Source of the DNA: Gigaspora rosea | Taxonomy: Eukaryota > Glomeromycota > Glomeromycetes > Diversisporales > Gigasporaceae | Assembly: GCA_003550325.1 (NCBI GenBank) | Contig: QKWP01000121.1 | Coordinates: 338,954-402,953 of the forward strand | Length of the DNA stretch: 64,000 nt | Direction of reading: 5' to 3' | Part shown: positions 37,373-49,229 of the stretch, one piece after another | Layout: each line of letters opens with the position of its first letter | Numbering within the stretch: position 1 is the stretch's first letter | Translations under genes and position numbers: made by a program | The notes under the pieces: generated by a model | The model's database searches: none | The model's input: only the letters and a program-made list of their open reading frames with translations | What the model was told of the DNA's origin: nothing

Positions 37373-37732
37373 GGAAATTACTAATTTGCACCACAGATGA
37401 TTATCATCTGTAGTTAATTTGCCAATTAAAATTCAGGATCAGGTGTAACATGTAAATCAATTTTGTGTAACAAAAACAAAAAATTTTTTAAAAAATTGCT
37501 AAAATTGCTTCTAACCTAAAATTTTGTCTATGAACCTACATTTTTTTATGCAAAAAAAAAATTCCTTGCTAAATTTTACTATATACAAAGCCTACTCTAA
37601 TCTCTAACCTTTACCCTTACTCTAATATTAAAGAAATTTTAATTTTTATTTAATAAAAGTTGTTTGTTTTGTTTATTTTTTTATGCATTGTAGATTACAG
37701 GTGATAATTACCTGTGATTATTAGTTATTTTC
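37373..37732. mobile_element. Fold-back MITE, GAAATTACTAATTT family, copy 2
   Basis: Same ends and order as 36500-36820; the palindromic GATGATTATCATCTG near the left end is fuller here. Confidence 0.7.
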
Positions 37733-37771
37733 TTTTAATTTTTTTATTTTTATTTTTTTTTGTTTTTTTCC

Positions 37772-38245
37772 TCCTTTGACAGTCTTGCCGGTATCACTTT
37801 CTTGGTAATTTATGATGACCATAGTTATCATTTTTATGTTCACTGATTGTTCCTCAGCTTGCTTTTTATACCGCCCAGAAGCGACCTGTCACACCGACTG
37901 TCATAGTAGTTTCACAGTCACTTTTCGAACTGCTATGCCATGAGTTTATATAGTATCTTGTAATATTCAGACTTAGACCTCATATTACGTCTTGTGGCTT
38001 CGGTTATTCCAAATTGAGGTTTTGGCACAGCTCTCATTACCATAGCTTTGATTTGCAAATCACTACCTATTCTAGGAATTAAGTCTATTGATTGATGTCC
38101 TGGGTCTCTGTATCCTGTGGTGTTTCAGTTCTCTAATTTAGTCTAGCTCAGCCAACTTTTTTACAAATTGCCACTACTTTAATTTGAATTGGCAACCTTG
38201 CGATTTACCTTGGAGCATAACCGCTATGCTATGGAACCAAGGTTT
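37772..38245 (-). mobile_element. tRNA-derived SINE-like element with A-rich 3' end
   Basis: On the minus strand the head at about 38243-38165 has TAGCATAGCGG (A-box match) and AATTCAAATT about 45 bp later (weak B box), preceded by AACCTTGGTTCCA. The body ends in CCGGCAAGACTGTCAAAGGA followed by an A-rich run (near 37740-37775). The head resembles that at 18015-18098, with the shared TCGCAAGGT stretch. Confidence 0.6.
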
Positions 38246-38409
38246 TTTTTTAAAAAAAACTATATATTTTTATTTAAATTCTTTTTTATCATTATTTTTA
38301 GTTTTTAAATTATTTTAATATTTTGTACTATTATTTATATTTTATTTATTTGTTTGTTTTTTTTTGATATTTTTTCTTTGGGGATAGGTTTTTTATGAGA
38401 GGATAAGGG

Positions 38410-38656
38410 TTAATTGGATAGATAAGGGGACTTCCAGAAATCAGCTGATTTTTTTTTTACTATAAGCCCATCTCACTATACCCCACCTACCCCCACCTGA
38501 TACCCAATCAGCCAATCAGATTTTACGATTATTAAAAAGTTAGATATAATATTTAATAGTAAATAACTTTTGATCAATTTTGATGATTTAACTACCAAAA
38601 TGATCCTCACAATGAGAGGATTCTAGCAAGCCCAAAATTATTAAAATCTAATCACT
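38410..38656. repeat. 247-bp segment repeated on both sides of the gap
   Basis: 38410-38656 and 38701-38947 are identical except one base (T at 38639 against C in the second copy). Direct repetition at both edges of an N run is the usual trace of unmerged contig ends. Confidence 0.9.
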
Positions 38657-38700
38657 NNNNNNNNNNNNNNNNNNNNNNNNNNNNNNNNNNNNNNNNNNNN
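38657..38700. other. Assembly gap (44 N)
   Basis: Run of N between two near-identical 247-bp copies. Confidence 1.
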
Positions 38701-39000
38701 TTAATTGGATAGATAAGGGGACTTCCAGAAATCAGCTGATTTTTTTTTTACTATAAGCCCATCTCACTATACCCCACCTACCCCCACCTGATACCCAATC
38801 AGCCAATCAGATTTTACGATTATTAAAAAGTTAGATATAATATTTAATAGTAAATAACTTTTGATCAATTTTGATGATTTAACTACCAAAATGATCCTCA
38901 CAATGAGAGGATTCTAGCAAGCCCAAAATCATTAAAATCTAATCACTAGATCCTAAGATCGAAATAGATTTGTGTTACTATAGAAGTTTTATAATTTATT

Positions 39001-39331
39001 AAAAAATTATAAACTATTTATAGTAACACAAATTTATTCTGATCTCTGGATTCTGTGATTGGATTTTTATTATTTTGGACTTGTTAGAATCCTCTCATTG
39101 AGCTGATCGTTTTGGTAGTTAAATCATCGAAATTGGCCCAGTAGATCAAAAGTTATTAACAATTAAAAATCAATTTTCAATTGTTAATAACTTTTGATCT
39201 ACTAGGCCAATTTCGATAATTTAACTACCAAAATGATCAGCTCAATGAGAGGATTCTAGCAAGCCCAAAATCATAAAAATCCAATTACAGAATCCAGAGA
39301 TCAGAATAAATTTGTGTTACTATAAATGGTT
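39001..39331. repeat. Long inverted repeat around 39170
   Basis: Arms of about 155 bp: TTTATAGTAACACAAATTTA to CAAAAGTTATTAACAATT, then the inverted copy. The arm unit (AACTACCAAAATGATC.. TGAGAGGATTCTAGCAAGCC) also occurs at 38590, 40500 and 42850-43130, so it is a widely used module of these Harbinger-type MITEs. Confidence 0.85.
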
Positions 39332-39899
39332 TATTTTTTTTTAACATTCAGCAATCATGCCAATATTTTGTTGGTTTATTATACTCTTATTCTATTTTAT
39401 ATCTATTTCATGCAGGTATAACAAGTGATCAATTGATCACGCCTAATTTACAAGTATCAGCTAACCCAGCTCTTTGCGACAAAAGTCCAAATTACCCATG
39501 TTCGATCTGCTATAGTAAACTTTTCCTCCATACTAATTTTTCCTGCAACCGAAAAACTTAATATATCACCAGAAGGCTTTTACATCCTGCTTATTATGAT
39601 TGCCACCTTCTTTCTTAATTCTAAATCTTCTTCCCTTAACTTCCCAAGTAAAAAGAAAAACTTTTAACTACTATATGAAAAAACTTTATGATCAAGGAAA
39701 AAAAAAGGAAGTTTTAAAAAAAGTGGAAATACCTATACGAAAACCACAAAAAAAAGCAAATACTACAAAATACAAAAAAGAAAGAAAAAGAAGAAAAACA
39801 ATCTATAATAAACACACTATTATAACCTGTGCCAGGTACAAGAAAAATTATAACAAATACAACATTTGTATATCTCTATTGTAAAACTAATTTAACATT

Positions 39900-40425
39900 C
39901 AATTTCTTTTCGGCCTTCCAAACATCTGGTCATATCTACTAGCGCCATATCTAAAACACGTGTTGCAATCTACTAGCCTGTCTGAATTTGAAAAGTAAAC
40001 AATGCTAATCTTTTGGTGAGGGTAAGCCAAATCCACACTTTTTTCGAGAAATTTTGGAAGAATAGCAAGGAAGCAAAAAAAAGTAAAAAAAGAGACCACT
40101 TGCTCAGATAAGAGAGTGCGGCTCAAGAAAAACGTATGATTTGTTGTTTCCTCTGTGTTTTTCTTTGAAGTAATGACCAGATAGCTTCGTCAACGAAGTT
40201 GGCCTTTACCACCCACACCACACCAAGATTTTTTATACAAGAGCACCTTCTGCCAGTTATCTTGTATAATAACGCTCTTGGCTTCCAAGCATCCTTTTAG
40301 AAGAGTCCCACAGAAAAAACGTTAACCTCTAAACAAACCACTATACAGGTTATGACTCTCCAACAAAAAATTTGTTTTTCTGTTAGTAAAAATTTTGGTT
40401 TAAGTAATCGTCAAAAAGGACTATA
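39900..40425 (-). repeat. Dispersed repeat family R, minus-strand copy
   Basis: Inverted relative to 40750-41727; shares CTGCCAGTTATCTTGTATAA and the CTTTTGGTGAGGGTAAGCC block. The 75-codon minus frame at 39899-40126 is part of this repeat. Confidence 0.5.
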
Positions 40426-40631
40426 AATGGTTTATAATTTTTTAATAAATTATAAAACTTTTATAGTAATATATATCTATTATGATCTTAGGATCCAGTG
40501 ATTAGATTTTAATGATTTTGGCTTGCTAGAATCCTTTCATTGAGAGAATCATTTTGGTAGTTAAATCATTAAATTTGATCCAGTAAATTAAAAGCTATTA
40601 ATTATTAAATATTGTTAATAAATCTATAATT

Positions 40632-41727
40632 TTGATCAAAAATAATTTTGTAACTTTCCCGATGATTACTTGGTCCAAATTTTCAACAGAAGAAAAAACA
40701 AAAAGTTTCTTGTTGGAGAGTTGTCTATACGTTATGTATAGTAGGATAACACAAAAATACGGTTTTTATAAAGGTCAACGGCTCTCTCTTCCAGGACTCC
40801 TTTGTATATTCGGCATGCAAGCCAGAAGCGTTCTTTTACAAAATAACTGGCAGGAGGTGGCACCCTTGTACAGAAAATTTTGGTGGAGATATAAATATAG
40901 TGTCTTCATCAACGAAGTTTTTTGTGATAAAACAGTAGTGAACAACAAGAAAATAAGTTTTATCTTTTTATACTTTCCTTCAAGTTTGTTTCAAGCGTCG
41001 TCTTTCAGCTCTTTGGATTTTTTAAAATTTTTGCCAAAAGTAGTCATTCTAGCTTACCCCTCCAAAAGATCGGCAGTGTTTACTCCTTCCAAATTGGGTG
41101 TGTGTTCCCAGACCAGAACTGGCGCCGTCACAAGTGAGTTTGGTTATCAAATAAACAATGAATGATGTATTATGGAATCTTGGAGGGCACGTGAAAAATT
41201 TCTTACTTGGTCACAGGTTTTGAGACGTAGTTTTTTGTTCCTTTCTGTATATATAACACTTTGGTAGATATAGTCTATACAGTATTATATAATTTTTATA
41301 GTCTAGTGTAGTTAATAACACCTTCATAGTCTATTTTTTCTTTGCTTTTTCTTTGGTTTTTCGTTTTTGTTTTATTCTTTTTCTTGGATATATAGTTTTG
41401 GTTTTTGGTTAATTTTGTTGGGTATTTAGTTTTGTCCCCCTATTTTAATCTTCTCCTTGTTTTTATTCTTCTTTATGAGAAGCTCAGAGAAGGAGTTTTT
41501 GAAGGAGTAGGTTATGAAGCATAGTTGGTTTGTAACTATAGCTAACAATTTTTTTTTGGCTTATACGTAAGTCGATGCGACTGGTTGCATCTGGGCGCAA
41601 ATTTTATTTGTAGCCGGATGAGGTCAAAATCTGTTTGATTGTAATGTATTAAAAAGAAATTTTTAGTAATAAAATCTATAAAAATTCGGCAAGACTGCCA
41701 AAGTCCTAAACAAAAAAAAAAAAAAAA
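40632..41727 (+). repeat. Dispersed repeat family R, plus-strand copy with poly-A
   Basis: Contains GATCGGCAGTGTTTACTCC, a T-rich tract and CGGCAAGACTGCCAAAGTCC followed by a 16-A run (about 41711-41726). The poly-A indicates retroposition. A 177-codon frame at 40632-41165 is open but shows no domain and shares sequence with non-coding copies, so I do not call it a gene. Confidence 0.55.
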
Positions 41728-42686
41728 TTTTTGTAACTTTGGCTAGAATTATAAAATTTTGGCCGGAATTATACCTAATACTTCAACTGACCCACCTACT
41801 CCCTCTGAAATCAGCTGATTTCTGGAAGCCCCCTAATAGATGTATAGATAGGAAAATAGATCTTTACAGATGGAAGAGTGGGGCAGATAGATCTTTTACA
41901 GGTATAAGATTGGAGCAGCTGGATCTTTTACAGGTAAAAGATTGGGCAATAGAGGGTAAGTCTTGTGGGTATAAGCATATATGACAATAGTGGGAATAAA
42001 ATGTAAATTTTTGGTTACTTCTTATTATGGAAATAACTGAAAAGTTACTTTTTATTCCTACCATTGCATATATGCGTAACTATACATGAAGACAAAAGCA
42101 TTTCAGGTTCTAAAACTGAAATTAAAATTTGAAGACGAAATTGTTTTTGGTCTATTTTACTTAAAAGATGAAATTATTTGATACTTTTTTTGAATAGATG
42201 AAATTATAAAGAACATAACTATATAAATTTTATTTGCTCTTTCTTATAAAAAATTTTAATTTTCTCTAATGAAGACGAAATAGGCCTTTTTCAGAAATCA
42301 ATTTCGGTGGTATCACTATGCGCAACCTGCTATCCATTTAAAATTTAAATAGATATGATTTTGTAAATAAACTAAATATAAGAAACAAAAATTTAAGGAT
42401 AGAGCCTTAATGTTAAAGGCTAAGGAATTAAGTTAATGCTTACTATAGAATCTAATTTAGCATATATATAGTATATTAATGCAAATTCATATATGTATTT
42501 AATTGGAATTTATTAGCAGGCCAGTTTTTGGAGTATTGGTATAGTTTCGGGATATTGGTATAGTTTCGGATCTTTAGGCAAGATTTGGCCAAGAATGTCA
42601 TATCTGAAACAGTTTTAGTTTGGTTAATCTAAAAATATATAGTTTTGTACAGTATCATTCCCAAATATCTAACTATTTGCAGATAA

Positions 42687-43270
42687 GGGAGCTGACAGAA
42701 ATCAGGTGATTTTTTGGTGAGTGGGTAGGTTAGCCAATGTATCAGGTGTAATTCTGGCTGGAATTATCAAATTCTGGCCAAAATTATAAAAAATTTTTTA
42801 ATTAAAATTATAAATTTATATAAATTTAATATTAAATAAGTTTTGATCTACTGGACCAATTTAGATAATTTAACTACCAAAATGATCCTCTCAAAGAGAG
42901 GATTCTAATAAATCTAAAATCATTAAATTCCAATACTAGATCGTAATATCAATATAGATTTGTATTACTATAAATATTATATAATATTTTAATATACTAT
43001 ATAATATTATATAAATTTAGATTGATCTTATGACCTAGTAATTGGACTTTAATAGTTTTGGGCTTGTTAGAATCCTCTCTTTGAGAGGATCATTTGGGTA
43101 GTTAAATCATCTAAAATGGTTTGGTAGATCAAAAGTACATAATATTAAAGTTTTTTATTAATTAATATATAAATTTTTTGTGCAATTTGATTGGCTAATA
43201 AGGTGTCAGGTGTGGGTGGGTGGGGGTAGCCCTTTAAGAGATGAAAATCACCTGATTTACAACAGCTCCC
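42687..43270. mobile_element. PIF/Harbinger-type MITE with ATCAGGTGATT, TAA target site
   Basis: Ends GGGAGCTGACAGAAATCAGG and (reverse complement) GGGAGCTGTTGTAAATCAGG, flanked by TAA at 42684-42686 and 43271-43273. The interior contains the AACTACCAAAATGATCCTCT module twice, inverted. Confidence 0.8.
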
Positions 43271-43601
43271 TAACCTAAGTAATTTCTATCTGGGTACCAT
43301 TGCTAGCCTGAAGGTTCTGCACTAGCTACCATACCTGCAACAATCCTGCAACCCAACTAAAAAATTATTTTCCTCCTGCCAATCCTATTTGTTTTACTAG
43401 TACTGCCCTACATTACATTAGTCAGTCAAAATCAGTTCTGAATGCTATCAACAAATATCCCCTTAGAACTACTTTATCCTTACAAAACACTTGGTAGAGC
43501 ATTCTTTGTTCCATACAGATATTAACTACTTTTTAGTAACTTATATAATCACTAAGGTTTATACTTGTGGTTAAGAATTTACTTGAACCGCTACTATTAC
43601 T

Positions 43602-43814
43602 TGTCACAGATTATAATTTAAAATGAAATCTACATTTTATACTTAACCTGCTAGCCTTCTAAAACCTATTAATACTTGTTTATTATAATTTTTTTTTAAA
43701 ACTAACCCTAACCCTAAACCCCTAACTCTAAAAAATGTACCCCAAAAAAATTTAGTTTTTGAGATTTTATATTACCATTTTATTTTAATCTGGATTTTAT
43801 TATGATCTGTCACA
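43602..43814. mobile_element. MITE with TGTNACAGAT ends, copy 1
   Basis: Left TGTCACAGATTATAATTTAA; right in reverse TGTGACAGATCATAATAAAA. It carries CTAACCCTAACCCTAAACCC inside. Nearly identical to 51883-52093. The frame at 43802-44032 has no signature. Confidence 0.7.
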
Positions 43815-44264
43815 TTATCTACTTTTGCCCTTGTATGTTTTGCTCCAACCCTAGTACTCACTTTCACCATTCTATTAGTTCTTATACTAATATATCCCAA
43901 ATTTCCAATTCAGTTGGCCCAGAAGGGTTAATTTATTTGGCTTTAGCTGTTAGATACCATAGTTTTTCTTTTCTTGGTTTCTACTTCTATAGCATAGGTT
44001 CTTTTCTTCTGGTGCTTTGGCAGCCAGATTAGTGAACCCTATCCCTAAGAGTCTTAGTCATTTGTTGTAAAATATTTTTTTAAAATATATTTTATAAACC
44101 TTATTATAAAAGTTTTTTAAAATTATTAAAGCAATAAAAGTTTAAAGTTTTTATTTAAAATTTTAACTATAAAATTTTTTTTAAATTTTTATATGTTTCT
44201 GTTTATAAAAAAATTTTTTACTTCTAATAAAGTCTTAAGCTTTATAAGTAAATCACAAAAGTTG
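43815..44264. other. Unassigned AT-rich sequence
   Basis: No gene or repeat recognised. Confidence 0.4.
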
Positions 44265-44272
44265 CAATAATA

Positions 44273-44569
44273 AGGACCCCAGATATCTAGTACAGAGGTT
44301 ATACTTTATTTTTTAGCAAAAATGCCTGAAATTTGAGAAGCAAAAAACAGTTTTTGGCAATTATTTTGGCATTTAGTAGTCCTATTTGAATGAAGTTTTT
44401 TTAAAAATGAAGCTCTTAGTGAGGTGCATCTAACAAAAAAAAAGTTTATTCAATTTTGATTACTGGATCAGAAATTATTTAAGTAAATATAGTTTTGTTG
44501 TTTTTAGCAAATTATATCAAAATTGGCCAAAATCCAATTATGACCTATATTAGAAATGTCCAGGATCCT
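44273..44569. mobile_element. MITE, AGGAYCC family copy 2, perfect 8-bp target duplication
   Basis: Ends AGGACCCCAGATATCTAGTA and (reverse complement) AGGATCCTGGACATTTCTAA. CAATAATA flanks both sides (44265-44272 and 44570-44577). Full-length relative of 33724-34017. Confidence 0.85.
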
Positions 44570-44597
44570 CAATAATAAAGGTTGTAATCCTTTTTAT

Positions 44598-45322
44598 TAG
44601 TGTTTTGCAAGATCTGATCCGAGATTTGGATCCGATTTGGATCCAACGCTTTAGATCGAATCAGATCCATGATTTATAAGATCTACCAAATCCAGAGGAT
44701 CCAATCTGATGATCCATTTGAATCCATTTGGATCTGTTCATGCTGATTAGTTGTATTTTGTAGACTCTGATTGGTTAATATAAGCCATCATCATAAACGC
44801 AATGATAAATCTTATGAATTTGATATGCGAACTTGCTTTATTAACTTTAATTTTAAAATTAATTCGAATGAAATAATTTTATGTATTATAATATTAAATA
44901 AGCATTTATAATTTTGTTTTGTTATGCTTATTTTAATGACTTTATAATGCGGATGAATTAATTGTATAGTGGTAACGAAGTATTTTTGCAAAATTATTTA
45001 ATTTCACAGTTAATAAAATATTTTTATACTCATGAATTAAATAATTATGAACTTTACACTGATTTTAAACTTATAAATTAATAATAGTAAATGTTTTTTA
45101 TACCTCCTGTGAATGACTGCATGTGTTTACCCGGTTAATAGATTGTAAATAGGTCATAAGATTAACTAATTATATCATGTTAGTTGTGTAACTATATCAG
45201 ATCCAGATCTGGATTTGGATCTTTGGCTTCGAATTCAGATTTGAACATAGATTCGATTCAGTTTTTGGGTCAGATCCAGATCTTTTAAAATATCTGTCCG
45301 ATCCGATTTGTGTAGAACACTA
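44598..45322. mobile_element. hAT-type element (word GGATCCGAT / GGATCCAAAT)
   Basis: Ends TAGTGTTTTGCA and (reverse complement) TAGTGTTCTACA. Flanks CTTTTTAT (44590-44597) and CATTTTAT (45323-45330) match at 7 of 8. About 130 bp at each end are arrays of GATCCGAT, GGATCCAAAT and GATCTGGATTTGGATC. The middle is unrelated AT-rich sequence. Confidence 0.9.
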
Positions 45323-45473
45323 CATTTTATAAACTAAAATATGTATTAAAAACAAGGTCTAGAGCTAATATTTATAAAGTTCATCAAGAATTAGTAAATA
45401 ATTTTTTTGGCTAAAAAATTTTTTTAAATTTATCTATTTTTAACTTATAAGCAACTTAAACTTTTTTCTTATA

Positions 45474-47699
45474 ATCTTTTCGCATCCTAATCCTACTATA
45501 GATGGCCCTAACTGCTATACAACTAATTCCAAAATTATTCAACTTTTTAAACATCTGGGATGGACTATTAATTCTAATCCTAACTTTAATATTCCATTTA
45601 CTATCAAAGAGGGATCAATTTCTCTTGAATCTATACTATTTTCACATTCTAAATATTCTACCTTCAAAAAACAAATTAGACATCATCATCTTCTATTTCT
45701 CGATCAACTCACCTCCTTTGACAACTCATGTTTGCTTGACTGGAAACATATTTCACCCAGACTTAACAAAATTCCAAAAGGCAAAATTCCCTTGTGGTTT
45801 ACCTTTTTGGAAGACCAAACAACAAGCCATGCATATGAACGTACTATTTACCCACACTTCAATTTACCGCAAACTAACTACTACAGCTATACTACTGGAC
45901 ACTTCTCTAAATATACTAAACCTTGGCTCATTACTCTATTTGATAATCAAATAGTTATTGGCAAGGCACGTCGCCAATCTAGTACTTCAGATTATACTCT
46001 TATCACACATTGGCAGTGCAATATTCAGCCACAATTTACACGATTATACCCAACACCATCTATTATTACATTTCCATGCTCTAGCTGCTCTCTCAATTCC
46101 AACATTATTGCAAACAAATGTACTATTCTTATTCCAACAAGCCATGCCACCAAATTTTTTGGAAGACTTAATCCTGACAAATCTGTAAACCTAAATGCCA
46201 ACTACCTTGACCTTATTTTTTCAACTACAGCAAGAAATCCAACAAGTATTCCAATATTACCAAATCTTCTTATACCAACAGCACAAATACCTTCTTTCTT
46301 TCACTCTAGCCCTGCACTTGATACCTTGCAATCAATTTGCCATTACAATAGTCATCTAACAGAATTAACATTTTATACTGATGGTTCTGTTATTGATCTG
46401 GGCAATTCTCAGTGTTCTATGGGTATTGGCTGGATACAATTGTATAACCAGAACATTTTACATACTTTCCAATCACAAATCAAATTTTGGCCATGTTCCT
46501 TTAAAGCTGAGCTAGTAGCAGTTTTATCAGCTATTAGTACTGCTCCTAGAAACTGTTCTATACAAATCTTTACAGATTCCCAATCTGTAATATCCAAATA
46601 CAGTAGCTTAATTCATACTATGCCTCTCTCCAAACCCTTTAATATACCTTATTGGCCTATCTGGAATACTTTATTAAACTTTATTAGATCATACAATCTT
46701 AATATTACTTTTCATAAAGTTATTGCACACCAAGATGATGAATTCAATAACAAAGCTGATCAACTAGCTCGCTGTCATCAAACTGCCCCATACCTTCTTT
46801 TTGATTCACAGAACATTTACAATCACAATTTTACTCTTTCTGTTGATAACTTTTCTATTGAACTTCCTATCCGTCACTGTGTTAGAACTATTTGCCATGC
46901 ACATATACTTGCTCTCTGGTCCTCTCAAAATCGTTTTCAACAATGGCTACCAATATCACAATATATTAACTGGAATGCTACCTGGTTATATATTAATAAT
47001 AACCAAAAAATTTCAAACTATTCACATAGTTTTTACTCTTCAACACTCAAATCTTTTAGAATTAAAATACTTTTAGATGATCTCCCTGCTCCACATATTC
47101 TTCATCGAAGAAATCCATCTTACCCTAATACCTGTCACCTCTGCCAACAAGCAAGTGAACCCTTACACTGGATTATTTGTCCTACCTCTGAACCTTTATT
47201 CCAACTTATAAAAGACTCCTTAGCTCATATACTAAGTCCTAACAAACTTGAAATCACTAATTTAGCTGCTGAGAATCTATACACTCAAATTATGAACTTG
47301 AATAGCTTTCAAATTCATCAACTTCCCAACCAACCTTCTTTGCTTTCTACTTTATCTGGTTTGATACCTTTGGATATTATCTCTACTCTATATGAACTTA
47401 CTACATCTTCTAAATCTGCCTGCTCTCTCACTATTTCACTCTTACTTCATATCAATCAGCAAATTTATACAAATATTTGGATCCCATACTGCATTTCTAG
47501 ATCTCAAAATCAAGCATTATACTCCCAAGCTTCATCTTCTCTTTCTAGTACATTTTCTATATCCAACTCTTCAAAAAATATACAAGATAGTCATAATCAC
47601 ATCTTTGATATTTCACTACAAAAAATTGAAACTTGGTTATATAAATGGATCAAATTCTCTACACCTTCATCAGATATTCTTATATATACACAAATCTAG
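45474..47699 (+). pseudogene. 5'-truncated LINE ORF2: post-RT region, RNase H, zinc knuckle
   Basis: The 3' part of a non-LTR retrotransposon polyprotein. The frame is open from about 45474 (PTIDGPNCYTTNSK) to the TAG at 47697-47699, over 730 codons without a stop, so the insertion is young or the frame is conserved. The upstream part is the region after the reverse transcriptase, with SFDNSCLLDWKHISPRL. An RNase H domain follows, with all four acidic positions present: TFYTDGSV, SFKAELVAV, IFTDSQSV and AHQDDEFNNKADQLAR. The C-terminus has a knuckle-like CHLCQQASEPLHWIIC. Endonuclease and reverse transcriptase are missing, so this copy cannot move by itself. A poly-A follows at about 47880. 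Other frames here (45502-45954, 45958-46188, 46801-47076, 47392-47703) are shadows. Confidence 0.9.
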
Positions 47700-47895
47700 G
47701 TGAGCCTTGGCCACTCTGGTAGGTTTAGGCCGCAGATAAGTATTTAGGTTTACTTAGATATATGTCTGAGTTTTTATTCTTAGCATTAGATTTAAAAAAA
47801 ATGAAATTTCTTTCAGTATTGTAAAAAGTTTCTATTAAATTTAATAAAGATAAAAGCAAGGTCTCATCTTTAACATTTAAAAAAAAAAAAAAAAA
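45474..47895 (+). mobile_element. 5'-truncated LINE insertion with poly-A tail
   Basis: Ends in an uninterrupted A run at about 47879-47895 some 180 bp after the ORF2 stop. 5' truncation and a 3' poly-A are typical of target-primed reverse transcription. I could not identify the target duplication. Confidence 0.8.
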
Positions 47896-47961
47896 CTTTT
47901 TTTTTATAATATAAAATTAAATACTACTATAATAAGCAGCCTTCGTACAATGTAGAGCAAA

Positions 47962-48141
47962 ATGATTAACAAAAGGCAGAAAAGAGCATTTTCAGGACGA
48001 CAACCACTAAACGAACTTGAAAATTCAAATCCTCAAAAAATTCAAGCTCGTAAAAAGAAAAAAACTATTAAAAAGCCATATAACTTATTATATAATATTA
48101 ATATAATCCTAATTTTTAATTATTATCAAAAAAAATTTTAA
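47962..48141 (+). CDS. Small Lys/Arg-rich frame, possible first exon
   Basis: A 59-residue frame starting MINKRQKRAFSGRQPLNELE and continuing with a very basic stretch ARKKKKTIKK. The first 40 residues look like a nuclear, DNA-binding-protein N-terminus; the last 20 are translated AT-rich sequence, so the real reading may leave by an intron or be broken. It begins shortly after the poly-A of the LINE. I do not recognise the family with certainty. Confidence 0.25.
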   Translation: MINKRQKRAFSGRQPLNELENSNPQKIQARKKKKTIKKPYNLLYNINIILIFNYYQKKF

Positions 48142-48666
48142 TTAAATATTTTAAATTTTTAAAAAAATAGATAATAAGCATATTTAAAGCAATTTTCTAA
48201 ACCAATTTGCCTGGATTTGCTTACATTTTAAAGAATAATATCTCTATATACAATTATAAAAGTTATATATAATACTAATTGTTTTATTCAAAACTTCAAT
48301 AATTTTATCAAGTAGATTTGTAACTCTCATTGATGATTCCTCATAACAAAATTTTCAAGATGGCCGACCTACAAAAACTGTATATTTAATACATAAAATA
48401 GGAAATTAGCTCTACTAAAAACACACTGGAACAAGAGGCTCTCTATTGGGAAACTGAAACACTACAAAAAATAGGGACCTGGACAGTGAAGAATATTTAA
48501 TGTTCTCAATGTCCTCAAGAACATTCAAAAAAATCTGAGAACACTATGTTTAAAAATAATATTCTTTTTTGAGAACAAACTAAGAACATAAAATTTATAA
48601 TTTATGTTCTCATAAGATATATATAAAATTAAGAAGTTTGCTATTTATTGCTACTAGTAATCATTA
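48142..48666. other. Unassigned sequence
   Basis: AT-rich; repeated GTTCTCA/AAGAACAT words around 48500-48620 and again at 49640 suggest another fold-back relic. No gene. Confidence 0.4.
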
Positions 48667-48674
48667 CTAGTATC

Positions 48675-48964
48675 TAGTGATGTGAGTTGGTAGCTACTGG
48701 TAGAAATCTACCACTGGTATCTACCGTTAGATAACGGTAGATACCGTTAGGTAAATTATATGCAGGGTAGATACCAGTAAAATAATAGAATAAAATTTTA
48801 AAATTATATAATGCATTATAAATATCTAAAAGTATATGATTTGTCAAATAAATTTTATTTATCATGTGACTAGTAGATCTACCGGTAGTGGTAGCTACCG
48901 GTAGCTACCACCTACCGGTAAATACTGGTAGGAATATGCCAAATTGGTAGAATTAACATCACTA
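48675..48964. mobile_element. hAT-type MITE (word GGTAGCTACCGG), perfect 8-bp target duplication
   Basis: Ends TAGTGATGTGAGTTGGTAG and (reverse complement) TAGTGATGTTAATTCTACC. CTAGTATC lies on both sides (48667-48674 and 48965-48972). Both arms are arrays of TACCGGTAG, GGTAGCTACC and ACCGTTAG. The minus frame at 48674-48865 is a shadow. Confidence 0.95.
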
Positions 48965-49229
48965 CTAGTATCACATGAATATAAACAGCTAATAGTATAT
49001 TATATGTACATTTATTATTGTAAACACAATAATAAAATTCTTACAATAATTACTATAAAACTAATATAGTAACTATTAGTAAATTGAACTTACCAAAGTT
49101 AGAAATTCAGGTTGTTTAATTGTCTAAAAAATAAAATTTCAACAAGCTTATAATTTTTGAACCAATTTTTCTTATTTTCAATTTAGTTTATTTACTAGTT
49201 AATGCAGTATTTATATTTTAAAAAGGGTT

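Larger units (their letters stand above)
38426..41833. mobile_element. Large PIF/Harbinger-type non-autonomous element, TAA target site
   Basis: The left end GGGGACTTCCAGAAATCAGC and the right end, as reverse complement GGGGGCTTCCAGAAATCAGC, are flanked by TAA (38423-38425 and 41834-41836). Because the left end is duplicated across a gap, the true length is about 3.1 kb. Inside are a fold-back block (38980-39331), repeat-R copies in both orientations and a poly-A. No transposase is seen. The frames at 39600-39884 and 40632-41165 lie within repeats and lack domains. Confidence 0.7.

Noticed and set aside
40632..41165. 177-codon frame as a gene
   Set aside because: It lies in dispersed repeat R; other copies of the same sequence are not open, and no domain is visible.
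43802..44032. 76-codon frame
   Set aside because: Starts inside the end of a MITE, runs through unremarkable sequence and has no domain.
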